Source: Venturia oleaginea (taxonomy: Eukaryota > Ascomycota > Dothideomycetes > Venturiales > Venturiaceae). Taken from it: a stretch of 64,000 nucleotides of DNA. The stretch covers positions 248,001 to 312,000 of the forward strand of contig JABMLP010000027.1 of assembly GCA_013176395.1 (NCBI GenBank), in the 5' to 3' direction. A program made the position numbers and the translations under genes. The first letter of the stretch is position 1, and each line of letters begins with the position of its first letter. This document shows positions 53,239-63,841 of this stretch, piece by piece. The notes below the pieces were generated by a model, which saw only the letters and a list, made by a program, of their open reading frames with translations, did not search any database and was not told the DNA's origin.

Positions 53239-54398
53239 TTACGCCTTTGCTGCAGGCTGGACAATCGTGTTGCCGCCGTCGGGATACATAATCTGGTCAT
53301 TATAGAAAACACCGCCGGGTCCAGCAAGGAACAGAACTGTCGCAGCCATATCGCTTTCATTTCCTGGACGACCTGACAGGATATTAGCTTTGACTCAGAT
53401 ACCAGGGACGTAGTCTCAAAAAGACAGGCGTCTCAAGTGCCTAACAAACCTGATGGTGTCGACATTTTCTTGTCGATGGAAGATTTCTGGTCTTCACCAG
53501 ACTCGCCCGTGGTCATCTGAAATCAAGGTCAACTGAGGAACAAAGTAAAGGAGCGGACAGAAGAGATGTTATAAAGGCGCATTGTAATATATAGCATCTC
53601 GGCGGCCGGAGCCTATCGCCAAACGAAATGAAATAATAGTACGACCGTGATTATAGAAAAGCAACTTACCTCGCTAGGAAATATTCCTGGCGCAATAGTA
53701 TTGACCCTGACCTTCGTATCCTTGAAAGTGGTCGCTAACATCCTCGAAATGTGCGTCGCGGCCGCCTTGCTCGCCGCATAGGCTGGCTGACCACTCGAGG
53801 TTCCTCGCATTTGTCCCGAGATGCTCGATACGTTGATGACACTCGATGAGTACCCTGGCGTCTTGTTTCCACCCTTTGCTAATTGGGGTAGGAAGGCTAT
53901 GGACGTGAAGAATGGAGCTGTGGAATTGGTCCGGAAAGTATCCGCCCAGGATTGTGGGTCAGATTTCATGAAGTGCTTCGAGATGGCGACTGGGTCGCTC
54001 ATGTCCGGCTGTCCAGCCGAAGAGAACTTGGTGTTGTCATCACGAGCAATTCCGGCGTTGTTCACCAAGAGTTGAATCCCTTCAGGCTCCTTCTTGGACA
54101 TTTCGCTGGCCAGTCTCTCGATATCGGACTTGTCGTTGACGTCGCCTGGAAGTGCGATGATCTTTCCTGGGCCGGTGTTGTATAGATCGACCACTTTCTT
54201 GAGAGCTTCCTCCCGTCGACCTGTGATATAAACCTTGGCTCCGTTCGAAGCAAGAGCTTGTGTAATCATCAGACCAATCCCTGAACCTCCTCCAGTCACA
54301 ATGGCGGTGACTTGACTGACATCGAAGAGCTTTGATGCTTTCAGCTGCTCATGGTGTTGAGATTGAGAAGCCATTGTTTGGATGTTTCTGAGAGCCAT
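53239..54398 (-). CDS. Short-chain dehydrogenase/reductase (three exons)
   Basis: Exons 53670-54398, 53450-53516 and 53239-53372 on the minus strand are in phase: 309 residues from 54398 or 301 from the ATG at 54374 (MASQSQHH), which is the likelier start. Classical SDR motifs: TGGGSGIG cofactor loop, GDVNDKSD, NNAGIA, catalytic Ser (SSISGQ) and YAASK. The last exon encodes the family end GRPGNESDMAATVLFLAG...DGGN. It should be a cytosolic NAD(P)-dependent oxidoreductase; the substrate is unknown. Intron 1 is 153 nt, longer than neighbours. Confidence 0.9.
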
Positions 54399-54648
54399 GA
54401 AGGAGTGAGTGAAGCATAAAGCTGGTGTAGGACGTGGAATGATGAATGATGACGCAGAGTATTCATCATCACCACCTCTATCGATTATGGGATACATGGT
54501 CGGATCTGGACTCTGGTATCATCTCTACAGTAACTTGCTCCTAAATTTCTTGGATACTGGCATATTCTGTGATTGATAAAAAGCTAAGATGATCATATCA
54601 TGAATATCTGAAATCGCTAGTTGTCTTTCTAAATCTAACTTCGCTGGG
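54399..54648. other. Promoter and 3' flank; no gene
   Basis: Spacer between the dehydrogenase start and the end of the OPT transporter gene, both on the minus strand. No feature seen. Confidence 0.5.
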
Positions 54649-56978
54649 CTATAAATGTGGTACCTCCAAACTAGCTAAAAGCAGGTTAACAATGCTACAC
54701 ATCCCTTCTCCTAGGATCAGTCCGCTCGCCAACACAATGATGGGTGTCTCCGGTTTCTTCAGATACTCGGACCAATATAGGTTGATCAATCCTCCGATTG
54801 CTCGTGCCAGTGTGAAGGAGGGCGTGTTGTACATGCCTAGGTAGGATTAGTCGACTATCAAAGTTGATTTTGGAGGAAAAGGAGAACTCACCAACGGCCA
54901 CAGCAATACCACCAGGCACCCATGGCAAAATCGCCCTTTTCCACCCCGTATTCGTCCGACTCCACGTCTTCACAATCGTCAAGACAGCGAAAATCAATGC
55001 GCTACCCAAAGCCCACTGGGGTACCATAGCCGGCAATCCCTCTCCCGTCACCAATCTCGCTGTGAAGATCCAGACAAAGCCAGTCGGGACCTGAAAGAGG
55101 TCACCAGGGATGGTGTAAACCCTGGTATACAACTTATACACACAAGCTGAGAGCACGGCGCCAACAGTAGATCCGATGATTTGACCGTAGAATTGCGCGT
55201 TGGGTGCAGCGCCCAGAAGGTGTCCAGCTTTGAGATCCTGCATCAGATCCCCTGCTTGTAGAGCACCAGACTCAGATAGCGCGCCGGCAATGAGGTTGAT
55301 GATAACGGCGTTCTTGTTGCTCCGTGGAACAATAAAGGCGAAGAGGAGTTGAGTAAGCTTGGAGATACCGCTGACTGGATTCAGATCTGTTTCACCGAGT
55401 GCGCGCACACCCATGACGGACAGGAAGAGAGCGAGGAAGAGTGCTAAGAGGGTGAGTCGGAGAGGGATCAGGTTGGCAAAGGAGTAGTGGACTGCGCCAA
55501 CACAAAGACCTAGAGAGAGGAAGAGACCGATCCAGGTCGTTCTTGCGGAAATGAGGTGAGAGGGTGGTGCATCGGCGTCCTCCTCTGACTGCTGGAATTT
55601 GGCGACGGTCGGTGTGTCAACGTCTTCGGAGCCGCTGATTGCAGAATACCCTGTTGATGCGGCTGGATCAAAATATGCGATGGACTTCCAATCGCCTTCT
55701 TTGTATGTTCTTTGGCAATGTCGGAAGAAGGCAGGCCCATAGTGTACTACTGGCCGCAATATTAGCCAGCCTAGACTGACCAGTGAGTCTGCCAGCATAA
55801 TGGCCAAACTTATCCAGACGATCCAGCCTTTGCTGCCAGTCGTCCAGTCGTCTACCGGACCTGGTGCCCAGCCTCGGCGTTTGGCAAGGGGAGAAAGTAC
55901 TCCCCACCCTACAATTGCTCCTAAGAGCATATGTATAGTTGTAGCCGGGCCCATGATGATGCCTTGGCCAATATATGCGGGCGACGGGTTCAAGGTCCAG
56001 AGCCAATTATGGGCGAGGGACAGTCCGAAGACTGGTACATCACGGATTTGAGGAAGGAAGTAAGATACGAGTGTCTGTCAAAATATCAGCGTGGTTCCTG
56101 ATGCGTGCAGTTCGTGCAAGGCTGAAACATACGTAAAATGCTGAAATGCCAAAAGATATCAACAACAACCTGATCTTCTCCCGCCACTCCCCAGAATCAT
56201 CCTTGTTCCGTCCATTATCTTCTCCAGCAATAGCATCCATACTGCCACGATCTTGTGTGATTTGCGGGCTCATCTCCACGCTTGCAGGTTCAGAATCTGC
56301 CTCTTCCTCGCCCATAACACCCTTTGCATTTGTATCCTCCTGAGCAATAATCTTCGCACCTCCTTTCTCTCCGTGTAACACCCCAATCATGAGAGCCGTA
56401 GCAGTTCCACTAGGAAACTTCAATTTCTCCCTAATGATAACCTGTCTCCTCAGCGGCACCGCAAATACCACCCCGAAGAACGCAATTCCCACACTCCAAA
56501 CCACAAGCTTCCAGAGCCCAATGTTCAACGGTCCTCCCTCCTCGGGTAGTAGTAAATACTCCAGTGCCGGCACCACTCCAACAAAACCGCACCCCAACGG
56601 CATAGTCCCGACACTCCCCGCCACACTCTGCACCAGCACATTCTCAACTGGCGAAAACGGGAAGTCCAGGTACTTCGCGACAGTCCTGAAATATGCAAAG
56701 CCCAAAAGCGCAGAAGGCATAGCCATTCCGCTCACCCATCCGGTCTGAAGCCCGAAGTACATGTTCGAGAAGTTTATGATAACGCCGATTATGAGTCCGA
56801 CTAGGACGCCACGGAATGTAAAGTTTTGAGGTGTATTTGCGCGTTCGGCGAGGATTTTGGCGGCGCTGGATGGTGGGAGGGGATAGGGGGAATCGAGGTC
56901 GTCTTCGGGGGTGGAGGAATCGAGGGTTTGGTAGGAAGGACCGGAGCTTGAGGGCCGGGGGCCTCTGTCTGGGGCCAT
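54649..56978 (-). CDS. Oligopeptide transporter, OPT superfamily (YGL114W-like)
   Basis: Exons 56133-56978, 54892-56074 and 54649-54836 on the minus strand, 738 residues. After a Ser/Pro-rich cytosolic tail (about 60 residues) come the many hydrophobic segments of an OPT carrier, including VGLIIGVIINFSNMYFGLQTGWVSG near the start, FPSGTATALMIGVLH, NPSPAYIGQGIIMGP, and ALSESGALQAGDLMQDLKAGHLLGA in the second half; a charged, acidic cytosolic loop with about 60 residues lies between (EEEADSEPASVEMS). Members move oligopeptides or metal chelates with protons; the YGL114W branch is uncharacterised. The 5' third of the gene is C-rich, the following part G-rich on the coding strand. Confidence 0.92.
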
Positions 56979-57767
56979 GGTCGCACTATGGAATAGATCT
57001 CGAGGAGACTTTGGTGGTGAGCTTTTGAAGCTGCACCTCAGAGCTTGATAGATGAAGATGCCGTCATCCGGGCCATTAGCCGATCACGGCATTGCTTCCC
57101 GATCGATAGGAGTCTAGTTGAGACATCAAAGTCAACATCAGCTCCGAGATTTGTCAGGTCCCTTGTGCTGGTAGAACTTAAGAACCAGTTCAGTATTGAT
57201 CGCATTGGGGTGGGGGGGGGGGACCTTACTTCGAGCGTCCATCAGGTGTAAGACGCGTAAGCCTGCTCCACCGGCATCAACAAAAATTCCTTTGACCTGT
57301 TCTCTCTGACCTCTGCTGAAAGAGTGTAGAAAGCATGGTCAGATGTAAGAGCTAGGAAACTCAAGTTTACTTACCTTGATAAAACCATATCTTTACAAAT
57401 CGCAGTTCTAGGGATATCCGATGAGGAAACATTAATTAAGAGATTGGCTGATATACCTACTCATCACTCGCGCGCTGGAAATATAAAACAAGGTTGTGAA
57501 CCGTGGAAAAGAAAAGCGTAGATGTGGAAAAAATGGACAACAAGCTGTGGCTGCTCAGTGATAACTACCAACAGAAATTTGCTGCATGTCACTATTCCGA
57601 GTCCTCAAATTTGAGAAACACTTTCAAAGCAACACCAATATCTACAAGTTCTCAACAGGTTGGCAACATTATCTCAAATCGTGTCAAAAGTCTTGTTCTC
57701 ATCTGTTCGAAACGGCTTGGGCGTTTTGAAACACCATACCAAACCCAACAAACAAACAAAGATTGCC
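56979..57767. other. Divergent promoter region with an 11-G run
   Basis: No gene. A run of eleven G at 57212-57222 preceded by GGGGT forms a G-rich tract of about 16 bases. A 99-codon plus frame (57503-57802) overlaps the start of the next gene in another frame and is not supported. Confidence 0.5.
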
Positions 57768-58082
57768 ATGCCAACAGTCAAGAGAGAGATGGAGTATTCT
57801 GATGATCTTCAAAGTGATGATTCGGACTACGAGACCGGAGGTGACGGAGGCGAAGCGCTATACCACAATTTGAACGGGTTCGAAGTGTCTCGCGCACTGC
57901 CCCGTTACGACGAAAAGAGATACACTCTGCGCGATCTTATGATCCTGCTCGACACCCCAGCTGGTATCGATCTTGACCGCCAGTACCCAAGACGAAAAAA
58001 CACGGCACTCTACATGGTCAACTCCTCAACCAACTGCGCGAGTCTGGTAGAGAAGCCACACCTCCCAATACCCGATTTCTAA
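57768..58082 (+). CDS. Hypothetical protein, 3' structure uncertain
   Basis: Beginning MPTVKREMEYSDDLQSDDSDYE, 104 residues to a TAA at 58080-58082: an acidic N-terminus, then a domain-like part (YTLRDLMILLDTPAGIDLDRQYPRR). The following DNA (58083-58323) is still protein-like in another frame and ends KRPRSEDDSVDKKSSVRRRL...AAMEEERY*, a basic nuclear-signal-like tail; an intron starting at the GTAGAG near 58048 could join the two. The tandem duplication described separately spans this junction, so the gene may have changed length or become disrupted. Function not recognised. Confidence 0.5.
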   Translation: MPTVKREMEYSDDLQSDDSDYETGGDGGEALYHNLNGFEVSRALPRYDEKRYTLRDLMILLDTPAGIDLDRQYPRRKNTALYMVNSSTNCASLVEKPHLPIPDF

Positions 58083-58240
58083 TCGATAATCAAGCCACGA
58101 AAGAACGCTCTCAGAAGATGCAAGAGACCGGGGCACTCTACGTGATCAACTCCTCCATCAACCACGCGAAGAGACCATAAATTCCAATACCCCATCTGCA
58201 ACCGATAATCGAGGCACGAAAAGACCGCGTTCGGAAGATG
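57989..58240. repeat. Degenerate tandem duplication of about 120-130 bp within a gene
   Basis: Two successive segments (57989-58120 and 58121-58240) share GGCACTCTAC, TCAACTCCTC, CCAATACCC, GATAATC and GAAGATG words in the same order with indels. The first contains the end of the open frame, the second contains in-frame stops in that frame. Confidence 0.7.
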
Positions 58241-58323
58241 ATAGCGTCGATAAGAAAAGTAGTGTCCGGCGGCGATTGATCGCACAGCTTCACGAAGCTG
58301 CGATGGAAGAGGAGAGATACTGA

Positions 58324-59559
58324 GTTGGGCTCTACCAACCAGGCGACTATTCCAGCTCGAGATCAATATCGATACATCTCCGAGATTGAGACTTGGAATA
58401 TCTTTAGAAACGCTATCGATATCGATGTAGAATAAAGGGAGGACTTGAAACAAAAAGCGATACCCAACTTTGCACTAATGCAAACGGAAACATAATTTCC
58501 CAACCAAGTCTTCCTCAATACCACCAATGTATCAATCAATACATTAGGAAATAATACACGTGGAATACAATTCACCAGCCCAGCTTTACATTTGCTTCAT
58601 CTCCTTACACACATGTGCAAACACCGCCACTTCATTTCCAAAACTCTCGATCATACAATTGATTCAGCCCAGATTTAAGCCCAGCATGCACATCTCCGAA
58701 TCCCATCGTATGTCCGGTCTCCGAATAACATTATTGTGTAATGATCGTGTTGTCCGCCCAGGCATTGACAAACCCTCACAATCTTTATTGCATCAATACC
58801 CTCGCCACTTAACACGCTACCATTACCAACTCCATCAAGTGGGAAAAAAAATCCACAGCCTACCCGCCCGCATGACAATCTGGGTAAGGAAACAACAGAA
58901 ATATAACAAGAACATCTACGAAACCTCCGAGCAAAATAATTCTCCAATAAAACAACATTAGTACGCATTCAAATTGAAAACAAAGCGGACGGAGGCAGGG
59001 AGGAAGGTTTCTAATTAATCGAAAAGAATTTTTACTACAGCCCGCCACTATCGTTTCATGGAAGAAAGTGATATATTGGATGACCTTCCGACTTCGCCCA
59101 GAAGAGTGCATTGCCGAATAAGATTATTTGGCTGCATGATCTACTTGAACTGCATTTTCGAAGACTACAGCGTAAAATCGTATACTCAAACTTGTAAACC
59201 AGGTGAAAAATTTCTGATGCGAAGCTCATAAGAGATTGCCCAGCAGCACATGTGGAAGAGTCGTAATCATCCCTACTACTCGAGAATAGCTTACGACTGA
59301 CAGTTTCCAACATATCGGCCTCTTCAAAGTGGTCATCCAAGATACTATCGAGCGCAGCCCTTCAAGCCACTACAACTAGACCTTGCTCCAGATCCCCATC
59401 CATAGCGTAACGTTGAGCTCGCATACCTTGCTCCAGCCGTGTGGCCAACATAACACGTCGCATCTCTTTCATATTCCATTCGTTGGGCGTATAGTAGTAT
59501 GTGTAGTTTTCTGTGTAGTCTTGGTGTATACTTAGCGACTTGAAACCTAGCATATTCAA
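58324..59559. other. Tail-to-tail intergenic region, nothing recognised
   Basis: 1.2 kb of AT-richer DNA, mostly 3' UTR and spacer; short frames on both strands are not supported. Confidence 0.5.
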
Positions 59560-60778
59560 CTAAGACGTACCCCAAGACCATTCTCCATTCCCGCAATTCA
59601 CATCTTCCACCACGAGGTCAATCGTATTTGGATCGAAAGTGCGGAAAATATCGGGGGGTGCGCCACCAGGCACGATATAGACCCTCCGCGCACCAACACC
59701 AACCGGCTTCATCGCCCGCAGGGCCTCGGCTGTGCGACGATTCCGATTTCCGATCCTTTCTTCGGTAGAGCGGTAGGCCTCAACCAGGCGGTGCGCGTGA
59801 GCGTAATACGACCAGTGGCAGCGTATGGCGATGTATTCTGTCCAAAATGTCAGGTATCTTTGCCAGGTACCTAAGCATGTCTCTATTTAGCAAGATGGCA
59901 AAGAAAGGGCACCCAGACTTTTTTCCTTCGTAAGCCATTCTCACGAACCAGGCTGTGCTTCACTGTTTGTAGTATGAACTACCTCAGCCGCAACACCCTC
60001 CTCATTGATGTACACCATTCGTTGTTCGTCTAGAAGATCGTCTGCGCCGGTTCCGGATATTGCTTCGAGAGCCCTCTCCACCCTACGGTCTTCCAACTGC
60101 CTTGTCGTGTTATGAAGGGAAGGGTTTCGCTGTATAATGTCTTGCTGCGACACAGGGTGATCGCCCTCATTGACTACCACGGCTTCTCTTCTACGACGTC
60201 GTAAGGCCTGCTCTTCGAAACTTTCCTCACGTAGCCGCGACAGTGGCCCAGAGTGTTGCTGGTCCCATTGTTCAATCTCGGCGAGCCAGGACGAGGGCGC
60301 CTGAATGGCATTGTCGCGCAGGCGTTCTAGGAAGGAGACGGCTACGAAGGCATCGGGAGAAGCGAATCGTTCGAGTAGTTTGAGCACATTGGAGGCAGCG
60401 AGACGGCGGTCTTCGTCGGCGGAATAGAGATCCTGTGTAAGTTCGGTGACCCTGTCGGGGTTGGAAAGGAACCGATCGCAGACGATTCTGATGGCGCTGT
60501 ACGTAGCTGATCAGCGATGTGTATATGAGGATAAGTTGTGCGGCCTACGCGTTCCGTATGTCCAGATTGTGACTCTTCGTCAACAGGTGTAAAGACTGAA
60601 GCTGTATGGCGTCCTCGGTGTCCTGAGAGACGGCGCATACATGCTTCTGGCGCGGTTGTTCGTGTATCTCTGTGAGGCGAAGTATGTCTTTCAGCGCATA
60701 TCCTACACCATGGATGGCGACGACGGCAAAGGCTCCTAGACCTAGGAATAGCCAGCGATCGCTAACGTTCAAGGACAT
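59560..60778 (-). CDS. Membrane-anchored helical repeat protein of unknown function
   Basis: Exons 60549-60778, 59949-60496 and 59560-59837 on the minus strand are in phase, 351 residues. Residues 10-30 are a membrane anchor (WLFLGLGAFAVVAIHGVGYAL). The following 110 residues look like armadillo/HEAT-type helices (ILRLTEIHEQP; AIQLQSLHLLTKSHNLDIRNAAIRIVCDRF; DLYSADEDRRLAASNVLKLLERFASPDAFVAV). A polar Arg/Glu-rich segment and a final basic domain (RCHWSYYAHAHRLVEAYRST; RRVYIVPGGAPPDIFRTFDP) follow. The stop at 59560 overlaps a GTACGT donor-like word, so another exon cannot be excluded. Not recognised. Confidence 0.7.
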
Positions 60779-61192
60779 GATGTTTGTGTGGTGGTGGTTG
60801 TTTGGTAGAGCGAAGGAAGAGATAGACGATGGATCGAGAACGTTACTTCCCCAACGTCTCTACCGAAGACATGATCCTTTCAAACATATAATTCAAACCC
60901 AGATGATACTCTTAGTCCTGCGATATTTCGCGAACAAATCCATAGGAATTTATCGATATCGATCTTTAGGTACAAGCTTCGTCCGGGATAAGACCCACTG
61001 GGGAAGGTCACCCCTCCTCACGGCCTACGGAGTACGCTTACCTGTTCTGTCATCATTACCACCCAACTTTTTATATAAGATAGCAGCCTCCCAGACGATC
61101 CTCCTTCCTGCCGCTGACATTTCTACATCCTTTTCCAGTTCTGTTCAAAGACTCTGTTCACATCTTCAACTTCCTCCTCAGCATCTTCCACC
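60779..61192. other. Divergent promoter region, no gene
   Basis: About 410 bp between two divergent starts. A TTTATATAAG TATA-like word lies near 61070, about 120 bp before the MOSC start. Confidence 0.5.
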
Positions 61193-62326
61193 ATGCATCT
61201 CAACCACATCATGGATGAGATATCCTCCCAGATCCAACACATCTACAGCAAAATGGAGTTCACCGCTGGAGGCGTTTTTCTTTACCTCTTCGCCTTCCTC
61301 ATGTTGATCCTCCCCCTCATTATCTTCGGCATCGAGTCTCTCACAGGAAAAGTCGCTGCCCCAACAAGATCCAGCACCAAGATCCCAAAGCCTCCACCAA
61401 CGAAAGTCCAGGAAATCCGCATCTATCCGATAAAATCATGCCGTGGCTTCAAAGTCCAGAAGACAAAACTTCTCAAGACAGGCCTAGATCTGGATCGCAA
61501 TTGGATGTTCGCCGAGGCGTCGACCCTGAAGTTCTTGACTATTCGTCAGATCTCGGACATGACTTTGATTGATACCAAGGTCACTGATGACGATCAATTG
61601 GAAGTCAGCATCAGCACGAAACCAAACATCAAAATCGCCATTCCAGCACATCCAAGTGAAGGTTGGTTGGCACTCAACACCGAGCTCGTCAAAGACTGCG
61701 AAATATGGGGTCAAAAAGTGGATGGGTACCTCTACTCAACAGACCTGACTGCAACATTTTCTGAATTCTTTGGAAAACAAGTACGCTTGGTGTACAAAGG
61801 ACCAACTCCACGCCCTCTCAAAGGAAACGCCGACCCAAAAGTTCTAGGCCGAGTCGAATCAACAAAATTTGCTGACTTGATGCCAATTCAAGTTTCCAAC
61901 CAGAAGTCTATCGAGGAGCTAAACTACAGACTCAAAACGGCAGGCGAAGCACCAATCTCCATCGAAAGATTTCGACCGAACATCGTCGTTGAAGGTGAAG
62001 AACCCTGGTACGAAGATATTTGGAAGACTGTGAGACTGCAGGCTTCCGATTGGACCGCAGAGAAAAGCGAAGGAGCTATCACGATGGATGTCGCAGCGAG
62101 GTGCGCAAGGTGTCAGGTTCCGAATGTGGATCCTGACACAGCTGTGAAGCACAAGAAACAACCCTGGAATAAGCTTATGGAGTATCGACGAATCGATGAG
62201 GGGATTACTTTTAAGCCTTGTTTTGGAATGCTTTGTGTGCCGAGAGAGGAAGGCGAGATCAGAGTTGGAGATACGTTTGAGATCACTGAGGTTACGGGGG
62301 ATCACAAGTACATGCCGGGTATGTGA
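61193..62326 (+). CDS. MOSC domain protein, mARC-like
   Basis: 377 residues, single exon. A transmembrane segment near the N-terminus (FLYLFAFLMLILPLIIFGIESL, about 30-50) precedes the MOSC N-terminal beta-barrel (IRIYPIKSCRGF, LDLDRNWMFA) and the MOSC domain (SIERFRPNIVVEG, ARCARCQVPNVDPDT, PCFGMLCVPREEGEIRVGDTFEI). The Cys in the CARCQVPN word is the expected molybdenum ligand. Relatives on the mitochondrial outer membrane reduce N-hydroxylated compounds with cytochrome b5; the N-terminal anchor fits that location. The substrate is inferred from family only. A downstream in-frame ATG at MDEIS is also possible. Confidence 0.9.
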   Translation: MHLNHIMDEISSQIQHIYSKMEFTAGGVFLYLFAFLMLILPLIIFGIESLTGKVAAPTRSSTKIPKPPPTKVQEIRIYPIKSCRGFKVQKTKLLKTGLDLDRNWMFAEASTLKFLTIRQISDMTLIDTKVTDDDQLEVSISTKPNIKIAIPAHPSEGWLALNTELVKDCEIWGQKVDGYLYSTDLTATFSEFFGKQVRLVYKGPTPRPLKGNADPKVLGRVESTKFADLMPIQVSNQKSIEELNYRLKTAGEAPISIERFRPNIVVEGEEPWYEDIWKTVRLQASDWTAEKSEGAITMDVAARCARCQVPNVDPDTAVKHKKQPWNKLMEYRRIDEGITFKPCFGMLCVPREEGEIRVGDTFEITEVTGDHKYMPGM

Positions 62327-62667
62327 GTAGTTGTAGTAATCTAGACATCGTACATATAGTTCAAGCAATAAAGCCATCGTTGGTCGACTTGAACTGCCAA
62401 AGTAAGGCACTCTCGATGCAATCCCCCTCCATGTGATCAACTGAGTACCTATATAGCCAATGCGATTTGTACTATACCAGCAAGGCTGACAATGATCCAC
62501 AAAATGCAAGGCACGCTACCAAAGTCACGCCGTAACATCCTTGCAATCGCTACAGACTAGGTAATCTTACCTACATCAACGCAACCAACCTTACCACAAT
62601 CTAAAAAGAACAACGACATCAACAACCCTCTTCACCTACACACGCCATTTCAAAAACCCAACCAACA
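62327..62667. other. Intergenic spacer, nothing recognised
   Basis: About 340 bp, probably 3' UTR of the MOSC gene and the short C-rich promoter of the next gene. Confidence 0.5.
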
Positions 62668-63123
62668 ATGACCGACCCCTTCAAAGCTATAAATGAAGAA
62701 GTCCGCACCTTCCAAATCGCCCCACCCCAAAACATCTCCGCCCACCCAATTTCCCTCTACGAAAACCCCCACCTCTGGACAGCAACAATAACCGGACCCC
62801 CCTCCTCCCCCTACTCCGGCGGGAAATTCACTCTCACCCTCTTCCTCCCAGAAGACTACCCCCACAGCGCGCCCCAAATAAAATTCGAAACAAAAATCTA
62901 TCATCCCAATGTTAATAAACAGGGGCGGATTGGGATGGGGACGCGGATGGGGGAGTTGAGCAGTTTTGAGGTTGCCAAGGTGTTGATGGTTGTTTATGAG
63001 GTTTTGATTTTGCCAGAGGTGGAGGATGCGGTTTTTGAGGAGGCGGCGAGGTTGTATGAGGGGGATTTGGAGGGTTTTGAGGAGGTTGCTAGGAGGTGGA
63101 CTAAGGAGTTTGCTAGAGGGTGA
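62668..63123 (+). CDS. E2-like ubiquitin-conjugating fold protein without the usual catalytic Cys
   Basis: 151 residues, single exon. UBC fold words in order: ATITGPPSSPYSGGKFTLTLFLPEDYPHSAPQIKFETKIYHPNVN, including the HPN motif. Eight residues after HPN, where active E2 enzymes have G-x-[IV]-C, the sequence reads GRIGMG, so the thioester Cys is absent. The following WSP segment is also changed. It may be a ubiquitin E2 variant acting as a partner of an active E2, or a decaying copy. The first half of the coding strand is C-rich, the second G-rich, with the switch at about 62895. Confidence 0.8.
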   Translation: MTDPFKAINEEVRTFQIAPPQNISAHPISLYENPHLWTATITGPPSSPYSGGKFTLTLFLPEDYPHSAPQIKFETKIYHPNVNKQGRIGMGTRMGELSSFEVAKVLMVVYEVLILPEVEDAVFEEAARLYEGDLEGFEEVARRWTKEFARG

Positions 63124-63213
63124 GGATTGGGGGTTTTAGTGATGAAGATTGATTCTTGATGTCAGGAGCGCCTATGACAGTAAATTCAGACTTATGGCTC
63201 AGGATTATATTTA
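63124..63213. other. 3' flank of the E2-like gene
   Basis: Short spacer up to the TA duplication of the next element. Confidence 0.4.
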
Positions 63214-63839
63214 ACGTATTCCACCACCGAGCCGGCCACTTTTCCTTGGCACGACCAACTCATATTACGCCTCTCCAATTTTATCGCTCTCAACAATAGA
63301 TTCCAAGTCTGTCGTGCTGCTATCTGATTCAGAAGATATGTAAGAGTTCTTCCCTAGGTGATATCTCGCAAAGAAGAGAAGAATATTTAATTGAAAGTAT
63401 CTAAGTACAAGGAAGAAAGTGTAAGTTCAGGAAGGATAGCTTGTATATATAATCCTCCTCTTACAAATAGATCCTTCTAGAATGTATCTTCAAGTAGAAC
63501 ATGACAGCTTGCAAAATAACAAAAGAGGAAAGATCATCATAACTGCAAAGGCAAACTAGTACATAAGAGAACAATTGAAAATCCAGTCATGGATAAGCTA
63601 GGGAGAAGGATTCCATCCCTTAACAAGATATCTCAATATCCTTTTTACACGTTCGCGCATTGTGCCCAGGCTTTGAAATTGGCCAGAGGTATAGGCCTGA
63701 AGAGCGAGATCAGATCTGCCTTCTTCTTGAACGGCTATCGCGTTGCGTTGTTGAGACATTGCGTGTTGAAGAGGATAAGGGCTGTGCCAAGGAAAAGTGG
63801 CCGGCTCGGTGGTGTGGCCGGCTCGGTGGTGGAATACGT
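63214..63839. mobile_element. 626-bp non-autonomous pogo-like element
   Basis: Inverted ends share ACGTATTCCACCACCGAGCC and continue GGCCACTTTTCCTTGGCAC; both are flanked by TA (63212-63213, 63840-63841). In the right end a 17-18-bp block (CCACCGAGCCGGCCAC) is present twice. The interior carries a fragment of a pogo-type transposase on the minus strand and otherwise AT-rich sequence. It is a deletion derivative that would depend on a foreign transposase. Confidence 0.82.
63598..63759 (-). pseudogene. Fragment of a pogo-type transposase
   Basis: From the ATG at 63759 the minus strand reads MSQQRNAIAVQEEGRSDLAL-QAYTSGQFQS, matching the psq-type N-terminus of the pogo proteins elsewhere in the window, then loses similarity after about 30 residues. 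Only the first DNA-binding helix remains. Confidence 0.65.
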
Positions 63840-63841
63840 TA

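Noticed and set aside
57212..57222. Eleven-G run as a G-quadruplex or telomere remnant
   Set aside because: Single run without further G-blocks nearby and no telomeric unit.
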